Assembly (NCBI RefSeq): GCF_019303475.1
Contig: NZ_JABLSI010000014.1
Location: 1 to 64,000 of the forward strand
Source: Streptomyces sp. JJ38
GTDB lineage: Bacteria; Actinomycetota; Actinomycetes; Streptomycetales; Streptomycetaceae
Length of the DNA: 64,000 nucleotides
Direction of reading: 5' to 3'
The notes under the pieces are model-generated. The model was not told where the DNA came from. It made no database searches and was given only the letters and a program-made list of their open reading frames with translations. A program made the translations under genes and the position numbers. Shown piece by piece: positions 11,107 through 19,576 of this stretch. The first letter of the stretch is position 1. Each line of letters opens with the position of its first letter.

Positions 11107-11199
11107 GTGAGCAGCATCGGACCGGCGCCCGGCAGACTCGTCCGGGCCCGCCCCCGATACCGGAGGCCGATCTTCCGCTTCCGTTCCCCGGCCGCATGA
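11107..11199 (+). CDS. Possible 30-residue basic leader peptide
   Basis: A GTG-started ORF of 30 codons has a GAGAGGAG ribosome site nine bases upstream. It encodes an arginine-rich peptide (RLVRARPRYRRPIFRFRS in the middle). About 83 percent of third positions are G or C, which fits coding use but is weak evidence at this length. It ends 174 bases before the chosen phosphatase start. It could be a regulatory upstream ORF or chance. Confidence 0.3.
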   Translation: MSSIGPAPGRLVRARPRYRRPIFRFRSPAA

Positions 11200-11208
11200 T
11201 CCGGGTAT
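11183..11208 (+). promoter_or_regulatory. SigB-type stress promoter candidate
   Basis: GTTCCC at 11183-11188 and GGGTAT at 11203-11208 are separated by 14 bases. This resembles the GNNT-N14-16-GGGTAY pattern recognised by Streptomyces SigB-group sigma factors. It lies upstream of a gene encoding a GAF-PP2C-HATPase protein, a class known to control such sigma factors. Confidence 0.4.
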
Positions 11209-11372
11209 CGGGGTAACGGAGAAACGGGGTGCCCGGGTTCACCGTCGACGTCGTCGACGCACCCGGAACACCGAGCACCGGCCCGCCGAGAGAACCGAGC
11301 AGCACAGCCGCAATCAGCCTCACCCGGTCGCCAGCCGGGCGGTGTCCCCCAGGACGGATGGAAACCCGACGC

Positions 11373-13469
11373 GTGACGGAGCACCCGACCACCCCCCGCC
11401 GGTCGCAGGCCGGATCGCCCACGCACCGGCCCGCCGAGTCGGCGATCCCGCACGCGCGGGCCACCGCCGACACGGCGGGCGAGGACAGCCCCGTGCGCGA
11501 GCCCGCGCATCCCTCCCCGGAGACGCCCGTGGAGGCCGCGGCGGAGACCGCCGTGGAGACCGCCGCGGGGCGGGTCACCGCGGTGCCCGCCGGGTCGGCA
11601 CCCGTCCCCGCCCCGAAGGGCCCCGGAGACGCCGCCGTCGAGTCCGAGGACAGCGAACACACCCGGCGCGGCGGAGACCGGCTGCGCTTCGTCGGCGCCG
11701 CGACGCGCCGCATCGCCCGCGGCATGGACCTGGACGAGACGGTGCTCGGCCTGTGCCGGGCCTCGGTGCCCGCCTTCGCCGACGCCATCCTCGTGTACCT
11801 GCGCGACCCGCTGCCCGTCGGCGAGGAGCGGCCCGTCGGCCCGGTCCGGCTCCGGCTGCGCCGCACCGACCGCCTGCCGGACTACGCCGACCGTTCGGAC
11901 GTCCCGACCGCCGTCCCGGGCGAGGACCGCACCGCCGTCGGGGGCCAGGGCACCGTCGGGGGTCAGAGCACCGGGGAGGACCACGCCGGGGAAGCCGCCC
12001 GGCCCGGAGAGGCTCTGCCGCTGCTGGCCGGGCTGGTGGAGCAGCCGGCCGCCGGGACGGCGGAGGTCACGGAGGTCCGCGCGGGCGGGGCCCTGGCCGA
12101 GGTGCTCCGCGGCGTGCGCCCGCTGTTCGGCGACTCACCGGCCGCCGGAGCCGCCCTCCAGGAGCTGCTGGGCCGCGAACGGGACCTGCCCTCGGGCGAC
12201 CGGGCCGTGCTCGCCCCGCTGCGCGGGCGCCGCCGGGTGATCGGGGCGGCCGTCTTCCTGCGCCGCCCGGAGCGCGCCGCGTTCGAGGGCGACGACCTGC
12301 TCGTCGCCGCTCAGCTCGCCACCCACACCGCCCTCGGCGTGGACAAGGCCGTGCTCTACGGGCGCGAGGCCTACATCGCCGACGAGCTCCAGCGCACGAT
12401 GCTGCCCGACCGGCTGCCGCAGCCGACCGGCGTGCAGCTCGCCAGCCGCTACCTCCCGGCCGCCGAGTCGGCCCGGGTCGGCGGTGACTGGTACGACGCG
12501 ATCCCGCTGCCCGGCAGCCGGGTCGCCCTCGTCGTCGGCGACGTCATGGGCCACTCCACGACGTCAGCCGCGATCATGGGGCAGCTCCGCACGACGGCGC
12601 AGACGCTGGCCCAGCTCGACCTGCCGCCGCAGGAGGTGTTGCACCACCTCGACGAGCAGGCGCAGCGGCTGGGCGAGGACCGGATGGCGACGTGCATCTA
12701 CGTCGTCTACGACCCCGTGGCACACCGCATGATCGTGGCCAACGCGGGCCATCCGCCGCCGGTGATGCTGCACCAGGACGGCCGGGCGGAGACGCTGCAC
12801 ATACCGCCCGGCGCCCCGATCGGCGTCGGGGGTGTGGACTTCCGCGCCGTCGAGCTGGACGCCCCGGCCGGGGCGACGCTGCTGCTCTACACCGACGGGC
12901 TGGTGGAGTCGCGGCACCGGGACGTGTGGTCGGGCATCGAGACGCTGCGGGAGAAGCTGGCCGAGACCGGCCGGCTCACCCGTCCGGGCAGCGCGGCGCC
13001 GCTGGAGCCGCTGTGTGACGAGGTCCTCGACATCGTCGGGCCCGGTGACCGGGACGACGACATCGCCCTGCTGGCCGCCCGTTTCGACGGCATCGCCCCG
13101 AGCGACGTCGCCCTGTGGGAGCTGGAACCGCGCCCGGAGACGGCCGGGCAGGCCCGCAGGCTGGCCCGGCGGGCGCTCGCGGCCTGGGGCCTGGAGGAGC
13201 TGACCGACTCGGTCGAGCTGCTGGTGAGCGAGGTCGTCACCAACGCCGTGCGCTACGCCGAGCGCCCGGTGACACTGCGGCTGCTGCGCACCGACGCCCT
13301 GCGCTGCGAAGTGGGCGACGACGTGCCGGAGCTGCCGCGGCTGCGGCAGGCGCGGGCGACGGACGAGGGCGGGCGCGGGCTTTACCTGGTCAACCGCATC
13401 GCCCGGCGCTGGGGTGCTACCCGGCTGTCGACGGGCAAGCTCGTCTGGTTCGAGGTGCCGGTTCCTTGA
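11373..13469 (+). CDS. GAF / SpoIIE PP2C phosphatase / HATPase protein
   Basis: From the GTG at 11373 the product has 698 residues. A disordered Ala/Pro/Glu-rich N terminus (1-100) is followed by a GAF-like sensor with an insertion (about 105-330, ending LLVAAQLATHTALGVDKA), a SpoIIE-type PP2C phosphatase (ELQRTMLPDRLPQPTGVQ, VGGDWYDAIPL with metal-binding Asp, VGDVMGHSTTSAAIMGQ, LLLYTDGLVESR) and an anti-sigma-type HATPase (SEVVTNAVRYAERPV, DEGGRGLYLVNRIARRWG). Such proteins act in partner-switching control of stress sigma factors. The start is uncertain: a GTG at 11229 with a GGAG site would add 48 residues, but codon use there looks less coding-like. The stop codon lies inside a 29-bp terminator stem. 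Confidence 0.9.
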   Translation: MTEHPTTPRRSQAGSPTHRPAESAIPHARATADTAGEDSPVREPAHPSPETPVEAAAETAVETAAGRVTAVPAGSAPVPAPKGPGDAAVESEDSEHTRRGGDRLRFVGAATRRIARGMDLDETVLGLCRASVPAFADAILVYLRDPLPVGEERPVGPVRLRLRRTDRLPDYADRSDVPTAVPGEDRTAVGGQGTVGGQSTGEDHAGEAARPGEALPLLAGLVEQPAAGTAEVTEVRAGGALAEVLRGVRPLFGDSPAAGAALQELLGRERDLPSGDRAVLAPLRGRRRVIGAAVFLRRPERAAFEGDDLLVAAQLATHTALGVDKAVLYGREAYIADELQRTMLPDRLPQPTGVQLASRYLPAAESARVGGDWYDAIPLPGSRVALVVGDVMGHSTTSAAIMGQLRTTAQTLAQLDLPPQEVLHHLDEQAQRLGEDRMATCIYVVYDPVAHRMIVANAGHPPPVMLHQDGRAETLHIPPGAPIGVGGVDFRAVELDAPAGATLLLYTDGLVESRHRDVWSGIETLREKLAETGRLTRPGSAAPLEPLCDEVLDIVGPGDRDDDIALLAARFDGIAPSDVALWELEPRPETAGQARRLARRALAAWGLEELTDSVELLVSEVVTNAVRYAERPVTLRLLRTDALRCEVGDDVPELPRLRQARATDEGGRGLYLVNRIARRWGATRLSTGKLVWFEVPVP

Positions 13470-13529
13470 GGCCCTGACGCACGGATGCCCCGGACCGTGT
13501 GGTCCGGGGCATCCGTGCGTCAGGGCCTC
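13468..13529. terminator. Perfect 29-bp bidirectional terminator hairpin
   Basis: Arms at 13468-13496 and 13501-13529 are perfectly complementary over 29 bp with a four-base GTGT loop. The left arm starts within the phosphatase stop codon and the right arm ends ten bases before the ahpD stop, so it serves both convergent genes. Confidence 0.9.
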
Positions 13530-13539
13530 AGGGCGGGCC

Positions 13540-14076
13540 TCACGCCTGAGCGATGACCGCCTCGGCGTCGAGCGTCGCGCCGACGGCCTGGAGGACGGAG
13601 GCGATCTTGACGGCCTCCTGGACCGTCTCGCGGTCCACGTCCGCCTTCCGCAGCACCTGCTCGTGCGAGTCCAGGCACATGCCGCAGCCGTTGACGGCGG
13701 AGACCGCGAGCGACCACAGCTCGAAGTCAACCTTGTCCACGCCGGGGTTGCCGATGACGTTCATCCGCAGACCGGCACGCAGGTTCCCGTACTCCGGGTC
13801 GGAGAGCAGGTGGCGCGTGCGGTAGAAGACGTTGTTCATCGCCATGACGGCCGCCGCGGCCTTGGCCGCCGTGTACGCCTCGGGCGAGAGGTTCTCCCGC
13901 GCCTCGGGCTCCAGCTCAGCCAGCACCTTCGGCGAGCGGGAGGCGATGGCGCAGGCCAGCACCGTTCCCCACAGCCGCTGCTGGGGCAGGTCGGAGTTGC
14001 CGATGACCGAGCCGAGGTTCAGCTTCAGGTCCTTGGCGTAGTCGGGCAGCGCCGACTTCAGGTCGTTCAGTGCCAT
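13540..14076 (-). CDS. ahpD: Alkyl hydroperoxide reductase AhpD
   Basis: AhpD is a CXXC carboxymuconolactone-decarboxylase-fold protein that reduces AhpC. The 178-residue product matches the mycobacterial and Streptomyces form. The catalytic pair Cys131 and Cys134 with His138 is seen in [11 protein letters not shown], and the proton-relay glutamate in VDFELWS. It is 37 bases downstream of ahpC and the two surely form one operon. A 29-bp hairpin terminates it. Control is likely by OxyR encoded divergently upstream. Confidence 0.97.
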   Translation of the reverse strand: MALNDLKSALPDYAKDLKLNLGSVIGNSDLPQQRLWGTVLACAIASRSPKVLAELEPEARENLSPEAYTAAKAAAAVMAMNNVFYRTRHLLSDPEYGNLRAGLRMNVIGNPGVDKVDFELWSLAVSAVNGCGMCLDSHEQVLRKADVDRETVQEAVKIASVLQAVGATLDAEAVIAQA

Positions 14077-14113
14077 GTGCTCAGGGGCCTCACTCAGTCG
14101 CCGTGGATCGCGG

Positions 14114-14668
14114 TCACTCGCCGGCCAGCAGCTTGCCGGCGTCGAGGGTGTCCTCGCCCTTGGTCCAGTTGCAGGGGCACAGCTCGTCGGTCTGCAGGGC
14201 GTCCAGCACCCGCAGGACCTCCTTGGGGTTACGGCCGACGGAACCGGCGGTCACCATCGTGAACTGGATCTCGTTGTTCTGGTCCACGATGAAGACGGCA
14301 CGCTGGGCGAAGCCGTCCTCGCCCTCGACGCCGCAGTCCCGCATCAGCTCGTGCTTGGAGTCCGCGAGCATCGGGAAGGGCAGGTCCCGCAGGTCCTCGT
14401 GGTCACGGCGCCAGGCGTGGTGGACGAACTCGGAGTCGCCGGAGACGCCGAGGATCTGGCAGTCACGGTCGGCGAACTCCTCGTTCAGCTTGCCGAAGGC
14501 CGCGATCTCGGTCGGACACACGAAGGTGAAGTCCTTGGGCCAGAAGAAGACACACTTCCAGGAACCGTCGTAGGTCTTGTGGTCGATCTGCTGGAACTCC
14601 TTGCCCTTCTCCAGCGAGACACAAGCCGTCAGGTCGAACGTGGGGAACTGGTCACCGACAGTGAGCAC
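14114..14668 (-). CDS. ahpC: Alkyl hydroperoxide reductase AhpC (peroxiredoxin)
   Basis: This is a typical 2-Cys peroxiredoxin that reduces organic peroxides and hydrogen peroxide. The 184-residue product has the peroxidatic Cys51 in [13 protein letters not shown] and resolving cysteines at 164 and 166 ([12 protein letters not shown]). The paired CPC arrangement is seen in actinobacterial AhpC that works with AhpD rather than AhpF. The gene is divergent from oxyR across a 184-bp region with a palindrome at 14754-14772. It is first in the ahpC-ahpD operon. Confidence 0.98.
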   Translation of the reverse strand: MLTVGDQFPTFDLTACVSLEKGKEFQQIDHKTYDGSWKCVFFWPKDFTFVCPTEIAAFGKLNEEFADRDCQILGVSGDSEFVHHAWRRDHEDLRDLPFPMLADSKHELMRDCGVEGEDGFAQRAVFIVDQNNEIQFTMVTAGSVGRNPKEVLRVLDALQTDELCPCNWTKGEDTLDAGKLLAGE

Positions 14669-14753
14669 AGACTCTCCTTGATGCGTGAGGGCACACCCCG
14701 GATCGCGGGGGGCCTCTTGAGGGTTGGACGGATCTCACACCCTGCCACAGGGC

Positions 14754-14772
14754 CTATTGATCGCGGAAATAG
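14754..14772. promoter_or_regulatory. Candidate OxyR operator between ahpC and oxyR
   Basis: CTATT at 14754-14758 and AATAG at 14768-14772 form an inverted repeat with a nine-base spacer, in the most AT-rich part of the divergent region. The spacing and the ATAG core fit the OxyR-type half-sites known for LysR regulators. A second CTATC lies at 14811-14815. Confidence 0.6.
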
Positions 14773-14852
14773 CTACACTCGGCGCCGTTGATCGGATCGG
14801 GCTATCAGTCGCCCGGTCACCCTCCCCGTCAACCCCTCAGCGAGTACGTCAC

Positions 14853-15815
14853 ATGAGCAAAGCCCGTCAGCCCAGTCTGTCCCAGCTCCGGGCGTTCACC
14901 GCCGTCGCGGAGCATCTGCACTTCCGCGAGGCAGCGGCCGAGATCGGCATGAGCCAGCCCGCGCTGTCCGGCGCCGTCGCGGCGCTGGAGGAGACCCTCG
15001 GCGTCCAGCTCCTGGAGCGCACCACGCGCCGGGTTCTCCTCTCCCCCGCCGGGGAGCGGCTCGCCGTCCGCGCCCGCGCCGTGCTGGACGCCGTCGGGGC
15101 GCTGCTGGAGGAGGCCGAGGCCACCCGGACGCCGTTCACCGGGACGCTGCGGCTCGGTGTCATCCCCACCTGCGCACCGTATCTGCTGCCCACCGTGCTC
15201 GACCTCGTCCACGAGCGCTATCCCCGGCTGGACCTGCGCGTCCACGAGGAGCAGACGACCTCCCTGCTGGACGGCCTGGCCGCCGGGCGGCTGGACCTGC
15301 TGCTCCTCGCCGTCCCGCTGGGCGTGCCGGGTGTGCGGGAGCTGCCGCTGTTCGACGAGGACTTCGTCCTGGTCATGGAGCGCGGACACGAGCTCGCCGA
15401 CGGCGCGGGCATCCCCCGCGAGCGGCTGCGCGACCTGCCGCTGCTGCTGCTCGACGAGGGCCACTGCCTGCGCGACCAGGCGCTGGAGGTGTGCCGCGAG
15501 GCGGGCCGCCCGCAGAGCCGGGAGACCGGGGGCGAGGTGACGACGACGGCCGCCGGGCTGTCCACGCTCGTGCAGCTCGTGGCGGGCGGGCTCGGGGTGA
15601 CCCTGCTGCCGCGCACCGCCCTGCGCCTGGAGACGGCCCGCAACGAGCACCTGGCCACCGGGCACTTCGCCGACCCGGCCCCGGGGCGCCGCATCGCGCT
15701 GGCCATGCGGACGGGGACGGCCCGCGAGCAGGAGTTCACGGCGCTCGCCGACGCCCTGCGCGAGGCGATGCGGCCGCTGCCGGTCCGCCCGCTGGAGGTC
15801 TCGGCCGCCGCGTAG
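14853..15815 (+). CDS. oxyR: Hydrogen-peroxide-sensing LysR-type regulator OxyR
   Basis: The 320-residue product has an N-terminal LysR winged helix (LSQLRAFTAVAEHLHFREAAAEIGMSQPALSG) and a C-terminal LysR substrate domain. The redox pair is Cys205 (DEGHCLRDQ) and Cys214 (EVCREAG), with the same nine-residue spacing as Cys199/Cys208 of E. coli OxyR, which supports true peroxide sensing. ATG at 14853 starts the homologous region. It is divergent from ahpC-ahpD, which it presumably activates, and it likely autoregulates through the shared palindrome. Confidence 0.95.
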   Translation: MSKARQPSLSQLRAFTAVAEHLHFREAAAEIGMSQPALSGAVAALEETLGVQLLERTTRRVLLSPAGERLAVRARAVLDAVGALLEEAEATRTPFTGTLRLGVIPTCAPYLLPTVLDLVHERYPRLDLRVHEEQTTSLLDGLAAGRLDLLLLAVPLGVPGVRELPLFDEDFVLVMERGHELADGAGIPRERLRDLPLLLLDEGHCLRDQALEVCREAGRPQSRETGGEVTTTAAGLSTLVQLVAGGLGVTLLPRTALRLETARNEHLATGHFADPAPGRRIALAMRTGTAREQEFTALADALREAMRPLPVRPLEVSAAA

Positions 15816-15825
15816 CCGGACGGCC

Positions 15826-15866
15826 GTGCGGGGCTCGCCGGCCCCCTCCGCCGGCGAGTCCCGCAC
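15826..15866. terminator. Terminator hairpin after oxyR
   Basis: A 16-bp stem with one G-T wobble (15826-15841 and 15851-15866) and a nine-base loop starts ten bases after the oxyR stop. Confidence 0.75.
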
Positions 15867-15870
15867 GCGT

Positions 15871-15911
15871 CGCCGCCGCGGGGGCGCGGCGCCCGCGCCC
15901 CCGCGGCGGCG
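15871..15911. terminator. Second hairpin abutting the permease stop codon
   Basis: A perfect 17-bp GC stem (15871-15887 and 15895-15911) with a seven-base loop ends one base before the permease stop on the opposite strand. It is probably the terminator for the PadR-ABC operon. Confidence 0.75.
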
Positions 15912-18302
15912 TCACTCCGTGCGCAGCCCGTCCGGCCGCATGGCCCGCCACAGCACCGGCAGGCTGGCCAGCGTCACGAGCGCGACCATGACGAGGCCCG
16001 CTCCGACGAGCGGCAGGAAGGCCAGCCAGTCGGCGGCGGCAACGTCCGCCATCCACAGGAGCGTCCGGCCGAGCGCCAGGCCGCCGGCCGAGGCCAGCAG
16101 CAGCCCGAGGACGACGGGGACGGCCGTCTGCCACAGGACGGACGCCCCGAGCGTGGCGCGCCGCGTCCCGAACGCCACCAGGACGGACAGCTGCCGCTTG
16201 CGCTCCCGTAGCTGCTCCATCGTCTGGACGACCATGGCGACGCCGATCATCAGCATGACCAGCACCGCGCCGACGAACAGCCCGGTCCGGATGAGCGCGA
16301 ACTCCGGAGCGGTCCGCTCGTCGAGGGTGTCCCAGACGAAGCTGTGCGCGGTGGCGAGGCCCGCGGCGTTCCGCACGTGCTCGACGGCGTCCGCCGCGCC
16401 GGGCTCCGGGTCACTGATCACACTCAGCGCGGCCGAGTTCAGGCTGCCGACGTCCAGCGCCCCCGGGGTCGCGAGCACCTGCGGGTGCCCGGTCCACATC
16501 AGCGTCCCGGCGTCGACCGTGACGGGGCGGGCGTCGGCCGGTACCGCCCACCACAGCGGCTCCGGGCCGCCCTTGACGAAGGGGCCTCCGGCCTGGAGGT
16601 CCAGTCGGTCGCCGGGCTGGACCACCGGGCGCTCGGCGGGCGCTGTTGCGGAACCGGGCTCCCCCTCGGTTCCCGCGGCGAGGAAGACGTCGCCGTCCGC
16701 GCAGGTCTCGGCGGCGGTGATCAGCCGCAGCGTGGCACAGTCCGCGACGGCGAGGGAGAGCGTCGGCCGCCAGCCCTCCTCGTCGGGCTCCGGCGCCCCC
16801 TCCTCCGTGACCTCCGCCTGCACGAAGCCGAGCTGCGAGCGGATGCCCTCCGCGCTCTCGAAGCGCCGCATCACCGCCGCGGCGTGGTCGGCGTCCCGCA
16901 CCCCGACCGCCGCCACGATCGCCTGCCGTTCGCCGGGCTCTCCCGCGAAGGACGTGTACCGCTCCTCCAGGGGGCTGAAGAGCATCTGGAGGGCCACGGC
17001 ACCGGCGACGGCGACCGTGACGCCGCTGACCGCGCGGGCGGCGGGGCCGCTGCTGAGCTGGAGCCTGCGGAGGGCGAGCTGCCAGGAGAGTGTCCCGCCC
17101 CCCGCGCGGGACACCAGCCACTCGACCACCCACGGCAGCAGCGCGGTGATGCCGAGGAGCACCAGCACGACGCCGGTGACGATCCCGACCTCGAAACCGC
17201 CCGAGGAGCCCCGCACCTTGGGGCCGAACACCAGCAGCACGAGGCCGCCGAGGACGAGGAGGGCGACGCGCCACCACAGCCGCCGTCCGCTGTCCGCCCC
17301 CTCCCGGAAGACACCGAGCGGTTCGATCGACACGCGGCGCAGCGCGAACAGCGTGACGAGGACGGCGCACACGGGCACGGCGAGCAGGATCACGGCCGTG
17401 AGTGCGCCGGAGGGCTGGATGTCGGACGGGAAGAGGCTGTGGCCGAGGATGGAGAACCGGTCGGCGTTGGCCCGGGCGAGAAGGAACGCTCCGCCGCCCA
17501 GGAGCAGCCCGAGGACGGCTCCGAACAGGGCCTCCCCCGCGGCGATGCGCCGGGTCATGGCGATGTCCGAGCCGACGAGCCGCAGGGCGGCCAGCCGCCG
17601 GTCCCGGGCCTCGCCGCCCAGGCGGACGGCGGTGGCGACGAACATGGCCACCGGCAGGAGCAGCACGACGAGCACGACAAGGGCGAGGAGGACAAGCTCG
17701 GCGGGCAGCTCCTCCTCCTGGGCGGGCCGCTGCGGCCCGAAGGAGTCGACGCGGACGACCTCCCACGTCGCCTCGGGGTCCAGGAACGTGTCGGCGCCTC
17801 GGTAGAAGGCGAGATCGCTCGGGCCGGTCAGCCCCGCCTCACCGATCGTGCCGACGACGCGCGCGCCGTCGAACCGCTCGGCGAGCAGCTTCCCCTCCCC
17901 GCTCGCCAGCAGCTCCTTCAGCCCGGGCGAGACCACGAGCTCACCGGGCCCCGGCAGCTCCCGCACGCCGGGCGGGCGGACGGCCCGCGAGGGCTCGCCG
18001 TCCGGCTGGACGAGCCGGCCGTACACGTTCCGCCCGCGGAACTCCGTGTCGACGCGCGCCACCTTCAGCGTGTCCGCGGCCTTCGGCACCGCGTCCTCAC
18101 TGCCCGGGTGGGCGTGCTCCCTGGCGTCCGACCGGCCTTCGACCGCGGTGACGACGTTGGGCACGCAGGCCGCGACGAGCAGGACGGTCACCCCGATCCC
18201 GACGCCCGTCGCCGTCAGCACCGCCCGGGCCCAGCCGGCCCGCCCGCCGGTCGCGGCGAACCGGACGCCCAGGGCGAGTTCGCGGAGCCAGCGGGCGATC
18301 AC
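15912..18302 (-). CDS. FtsX-type ABC transporter permease
   Basis: This large permease of the MacB/FtsX/LolC class has 796 residues. There is one N-terminal transmembrane helix (AVLTATGVGIGVTVLLVAACV, about residues 28-48), a long outside domain, a first FtsX core (three helices at about 215-390), a central region and a second FtsX core near the C terminus (ALIRTGLFVGAVLVMLMIGVA, then two more helices). The GTG start at 18302 overlaps the ATPase stop as GTGA, so translation is coupled. The substrate is unknown. PadR-controlled pairs like this often export antimicrobial peptides, lipids or drugs. Confidence 0.9.
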   Translation of the reverse strand: MIARWLRELALGVRFAATGGRAGWARAVLTATGVGIGVTVLLVAACVPNVVTAVEGRSDAREHAHPGSEDAVPKAADTLKVARVDTEFRGRNVYGRLVQPDGEPSRAVRPPGVRELPGPGELVVSPGLKELLASGEGKLLAERFDGARVVGTIGEAGLTGPSDLAFYRGADTFLDPEATWEVVRVDSFGPQRPAQEEELPAELVLLALVVLVVLLLPVAMFVATAVRLGGEARDRRLAALRLVGSDIAMTRRIAAGEALFGAVLGLLLGGGAFLLARANADRFSILGHSLFPSDIQPSGALTAVILLAVPVCAVLVTLFALRRVSIEPLGVFREGADSGRRLWWRVALLVLGGLVLLVFGPKVRGSSGGFEVGIVTGVVLVLLGITALLPWVVEWLVSRAGGGTLSWQLALRRLQLSSGPAARAVSGVTVAVAGAVALQMLFSPLEERYTSFAGEPGERQAIVAAVGVRDADHAAAVMRRFESAEGIRSQLGFVQAEVTEEGAPEPDEEGWRPTLSLAVADCATLRLITAAETCADGDVFLAAGTEGEPGSATAPAERPVVQPGDRLDLQAGGPFVKGGPEPLWWAVPADARPVTVDAGTLMWTGHPQVLATPGALDVGSLNSAALSVISDPEPGAADAVEHVRNAAGLATAHSFVWDTLDERTAPEFALIRTGLFVGAVLVMLMIGVAMVVQTMEQLRERKRQLSVLVAFGTRRATLGASVLWQTAVPVVLGLLLASAGGLALGRTLLWMADVAAADWLAFLPLVGAGLVMVALVTLASLPVLWRAMRPDGLRTE

Positions 18303-19012
18303 GCGGCTCCCGCCAGACCGGCCGAACCCGTGGTGTCCCTGGCCTTGCCGTCCCGGACGACGACCTCGCGGTCGGAGTACGCCGCGACCCGGGACTCGTG
18401 GGTGACGAGGACGACGGCCGCGCCGGTGTCCCGGGCGGCCTCCGTGAGCAGCTCCATGACGCGCTCGCCGTTGAGCGAGTCGAGCGCCCCGGTGGGCTCG
18501 TCGGCGAAGACGACCCGCGGGCCGCCGACCAGCGCCCGGGCGACGGCGACCCGCTGGCCCTGGCCGCCGGAGATCTGGCCGGGCCGGTGGTGTCGGACGT
18601 CCTCCACCTCCAGGCGTTCCAGCCACTCGCGGGCCCGCGCCTCGGCCTGCCTGCGACCGATCCCGGCCAGCCGCAGCGGCAGGGCCACGTTCTCCGTGCA
18701 GGTCAACTCGGGGACGAGCTGGCCGAACTGGAAGATGAAGCCGAAGTCCCCGCGGCGCAGGGCGCTGCGCTCGGCGTCGGACAGGGCCGACAGCTCGCGC
18801 CCTCGGTAGTGCACCGTGCCCGCGTCCGGGACGACGATCCCGGCCAGGCAGTGCAGCAGCGTGGATTTGCCGGAGCCCGAGGGCCCCATGACGGCGACGA
18901 CCTCGCCCGCGTGCACGCTGAAGCCGGCGCCGGAGAGCGCGGGGGTGGAGCCGTACGTCTTGTGCAGCCCTTCGGCCGTCAGGAGCGGCCCGCTGAGGCG
19001 TTCGGCGGTCAT
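18299..19012 (-). CDS. ABC transporter ATP-binding protein
   Basis: The 237-residue ATPase of the LolD/MacB type has Walker A MGPSGSGKSTLLH, a Q-loop region FIFQFGQLVPELT, signature ISGGQGQRVAVARAL, Walker B VVFADEPTGALD and the switch histidine in VLVTHESRVA. It powers the adjacent FtsX-type permease. ATG at 19012 overlaps the padR stop as ATGA, and its own stop overlaps the permease GTG, so all three genes are tightly coupled. The long upstream frame extension covers padR and is not coding. Confidence 0.95.
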   Translation of the reverse strand: MTAERLSGPLLTAEGLHKTYGSTPALSGAGFSVHAGEVVAVMGPSGSGKSTLLHCLAGIVVPDAGTVHYRGRELSALSDAERSALRRGDFGFIFQFGQLVPELTCTENVALPLRLAGIGRRQAEARAREWLERLEVEDVRHHRPGQISGGQGQRVAVARALVGGPRVVFADEPTGALDSLNGERVMELLTEAARDTGAAVVLVTHESRVAAYSDREVVVRDGKARDTTGSAGLAGAA

Positions 19013-19533
19013 GACGTCACCTCCTGGGCGAGTCGGTCCAGGCGGGCGGCGGTGAGTTCGAGCCAGCGCAGGTCGGCTTCGAGGTGGAAGAGCGCGTGGT
19101 CGCAGATGAGCTGGTCGGCGAGATCGCCCTCGCGCTTGCGCCGGGTCAGCTCGCGCATGAGCCGCAGGTGCTCGGCCCGCTGGGTGTCCAGCAGGGCGGC
19201 GGCGTCGCGACCGGTCAGCAAGGCCAGGACCACCTTCGTGTAGAGCGTCGACTGCAGGTACGGCTCCGGCTTCTCGGGGTGCTCCAGCCAGTTCCCGACG
19301 TCGCTGACGCCCGCGTCCGTGATCGCGTAGCGCTTGCGCTCCGGTCCCTCCCCCGCTTCGACGGCGTCGACCTCGACCAGTCCGTTCTTCAGGAGCCGGG
19401 ACATCGTGGCGTAGACCTGGCCGTAGTGCAGCGGCTTGTCGTGCCCGAAGCGCGCGTCGAAGGCGCGTTTCAGGTCGTAGCCGTGCCGGGGCCCCGCTTC
19501 CAGGAGCCCGAGGAGGGTGTGACTGATTGACAT
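19009..19533 (-). CDS. PadR-family transcriptional regulator
   Basis: The 174-residue product has the PadR winged helix at about residues 1-85 (ISHTLLGLLEAGPRHGYDLKRAF, YGQVYATMSRLLKNGLVEVD) and a helical dimerisation region of the Vir_act_alpha_C type. It is the first gene of the operon with the ABC ATPase and permease. A perfect palindrome at 19550-19576, 17 bases before the start codon, is its likely operator. The likely role is a repressor released by the compound the transporter exports. Confidence 0.93.
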   Translation of the reverse strand: MSISHTLLGLLEAGPRHGYDLKRAFDARFGHDKPLHYGQVYATMSRLLKNGLVEVDAVEAGEGPERKRYAITDAGVSDVGNWLEHPEKPEPYLQSTLYTKVVLALLTGRDAAALLDTQRAEHLRLMRELTRRKREGDLADQLICDHALFHLEADLRWLELTAARLDRLAQEVTS

Positions 19534-19549
19534 AGGAGGACCCTACACC

Positions 19550-19576
19550 AGGTGTATACACGCGATGTATACACCT
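19550..19576. promoter_or_regulatory. PadR operator palindrome
   Basis: AGGTGTATACA (19550-19560) and TGTATACACCT (19566-19576) form perfect 11-bp arms around CGCGA. It sits just upstream of padR in an AT-richer patch and overlaps the likely promoter. Its form matches the ATGTATAC-like sites of PadR proteins. Confidence 0.8.

Larger units (their letters stand above)
10819..11372. other. Long leader region upstream of the phosphatase gene
   Basis: These 554 bases hold no full-size gene. Seen in it are a possible 30-codon ORF at 11107-11199 with a good ribosome site, a promoter-like pair GTTCCC-N14-GGGTAT at 11183-11208, and an alternative GTG start at 11229 in frame with the phosphatase. The remainder has no clear structure. 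Confidence 0.5.

Noticed and set aside
11229-11372. Upstream GTG start of the GAF-PP2C-HATPase gene
   Set aside because: It has a usable GGAG site, but codon third positions in this stretch are less GC-biased than in the gene, so the later GTG at 11373 was preferred; not excluded.
15826-17805. Long plus-strand frame of 659 codons opposite the permease gene
   Set aside because: It is Ser/Arg/Pro-rich with no domain character, and the minus strand encodes a clear FtsX-type permease.
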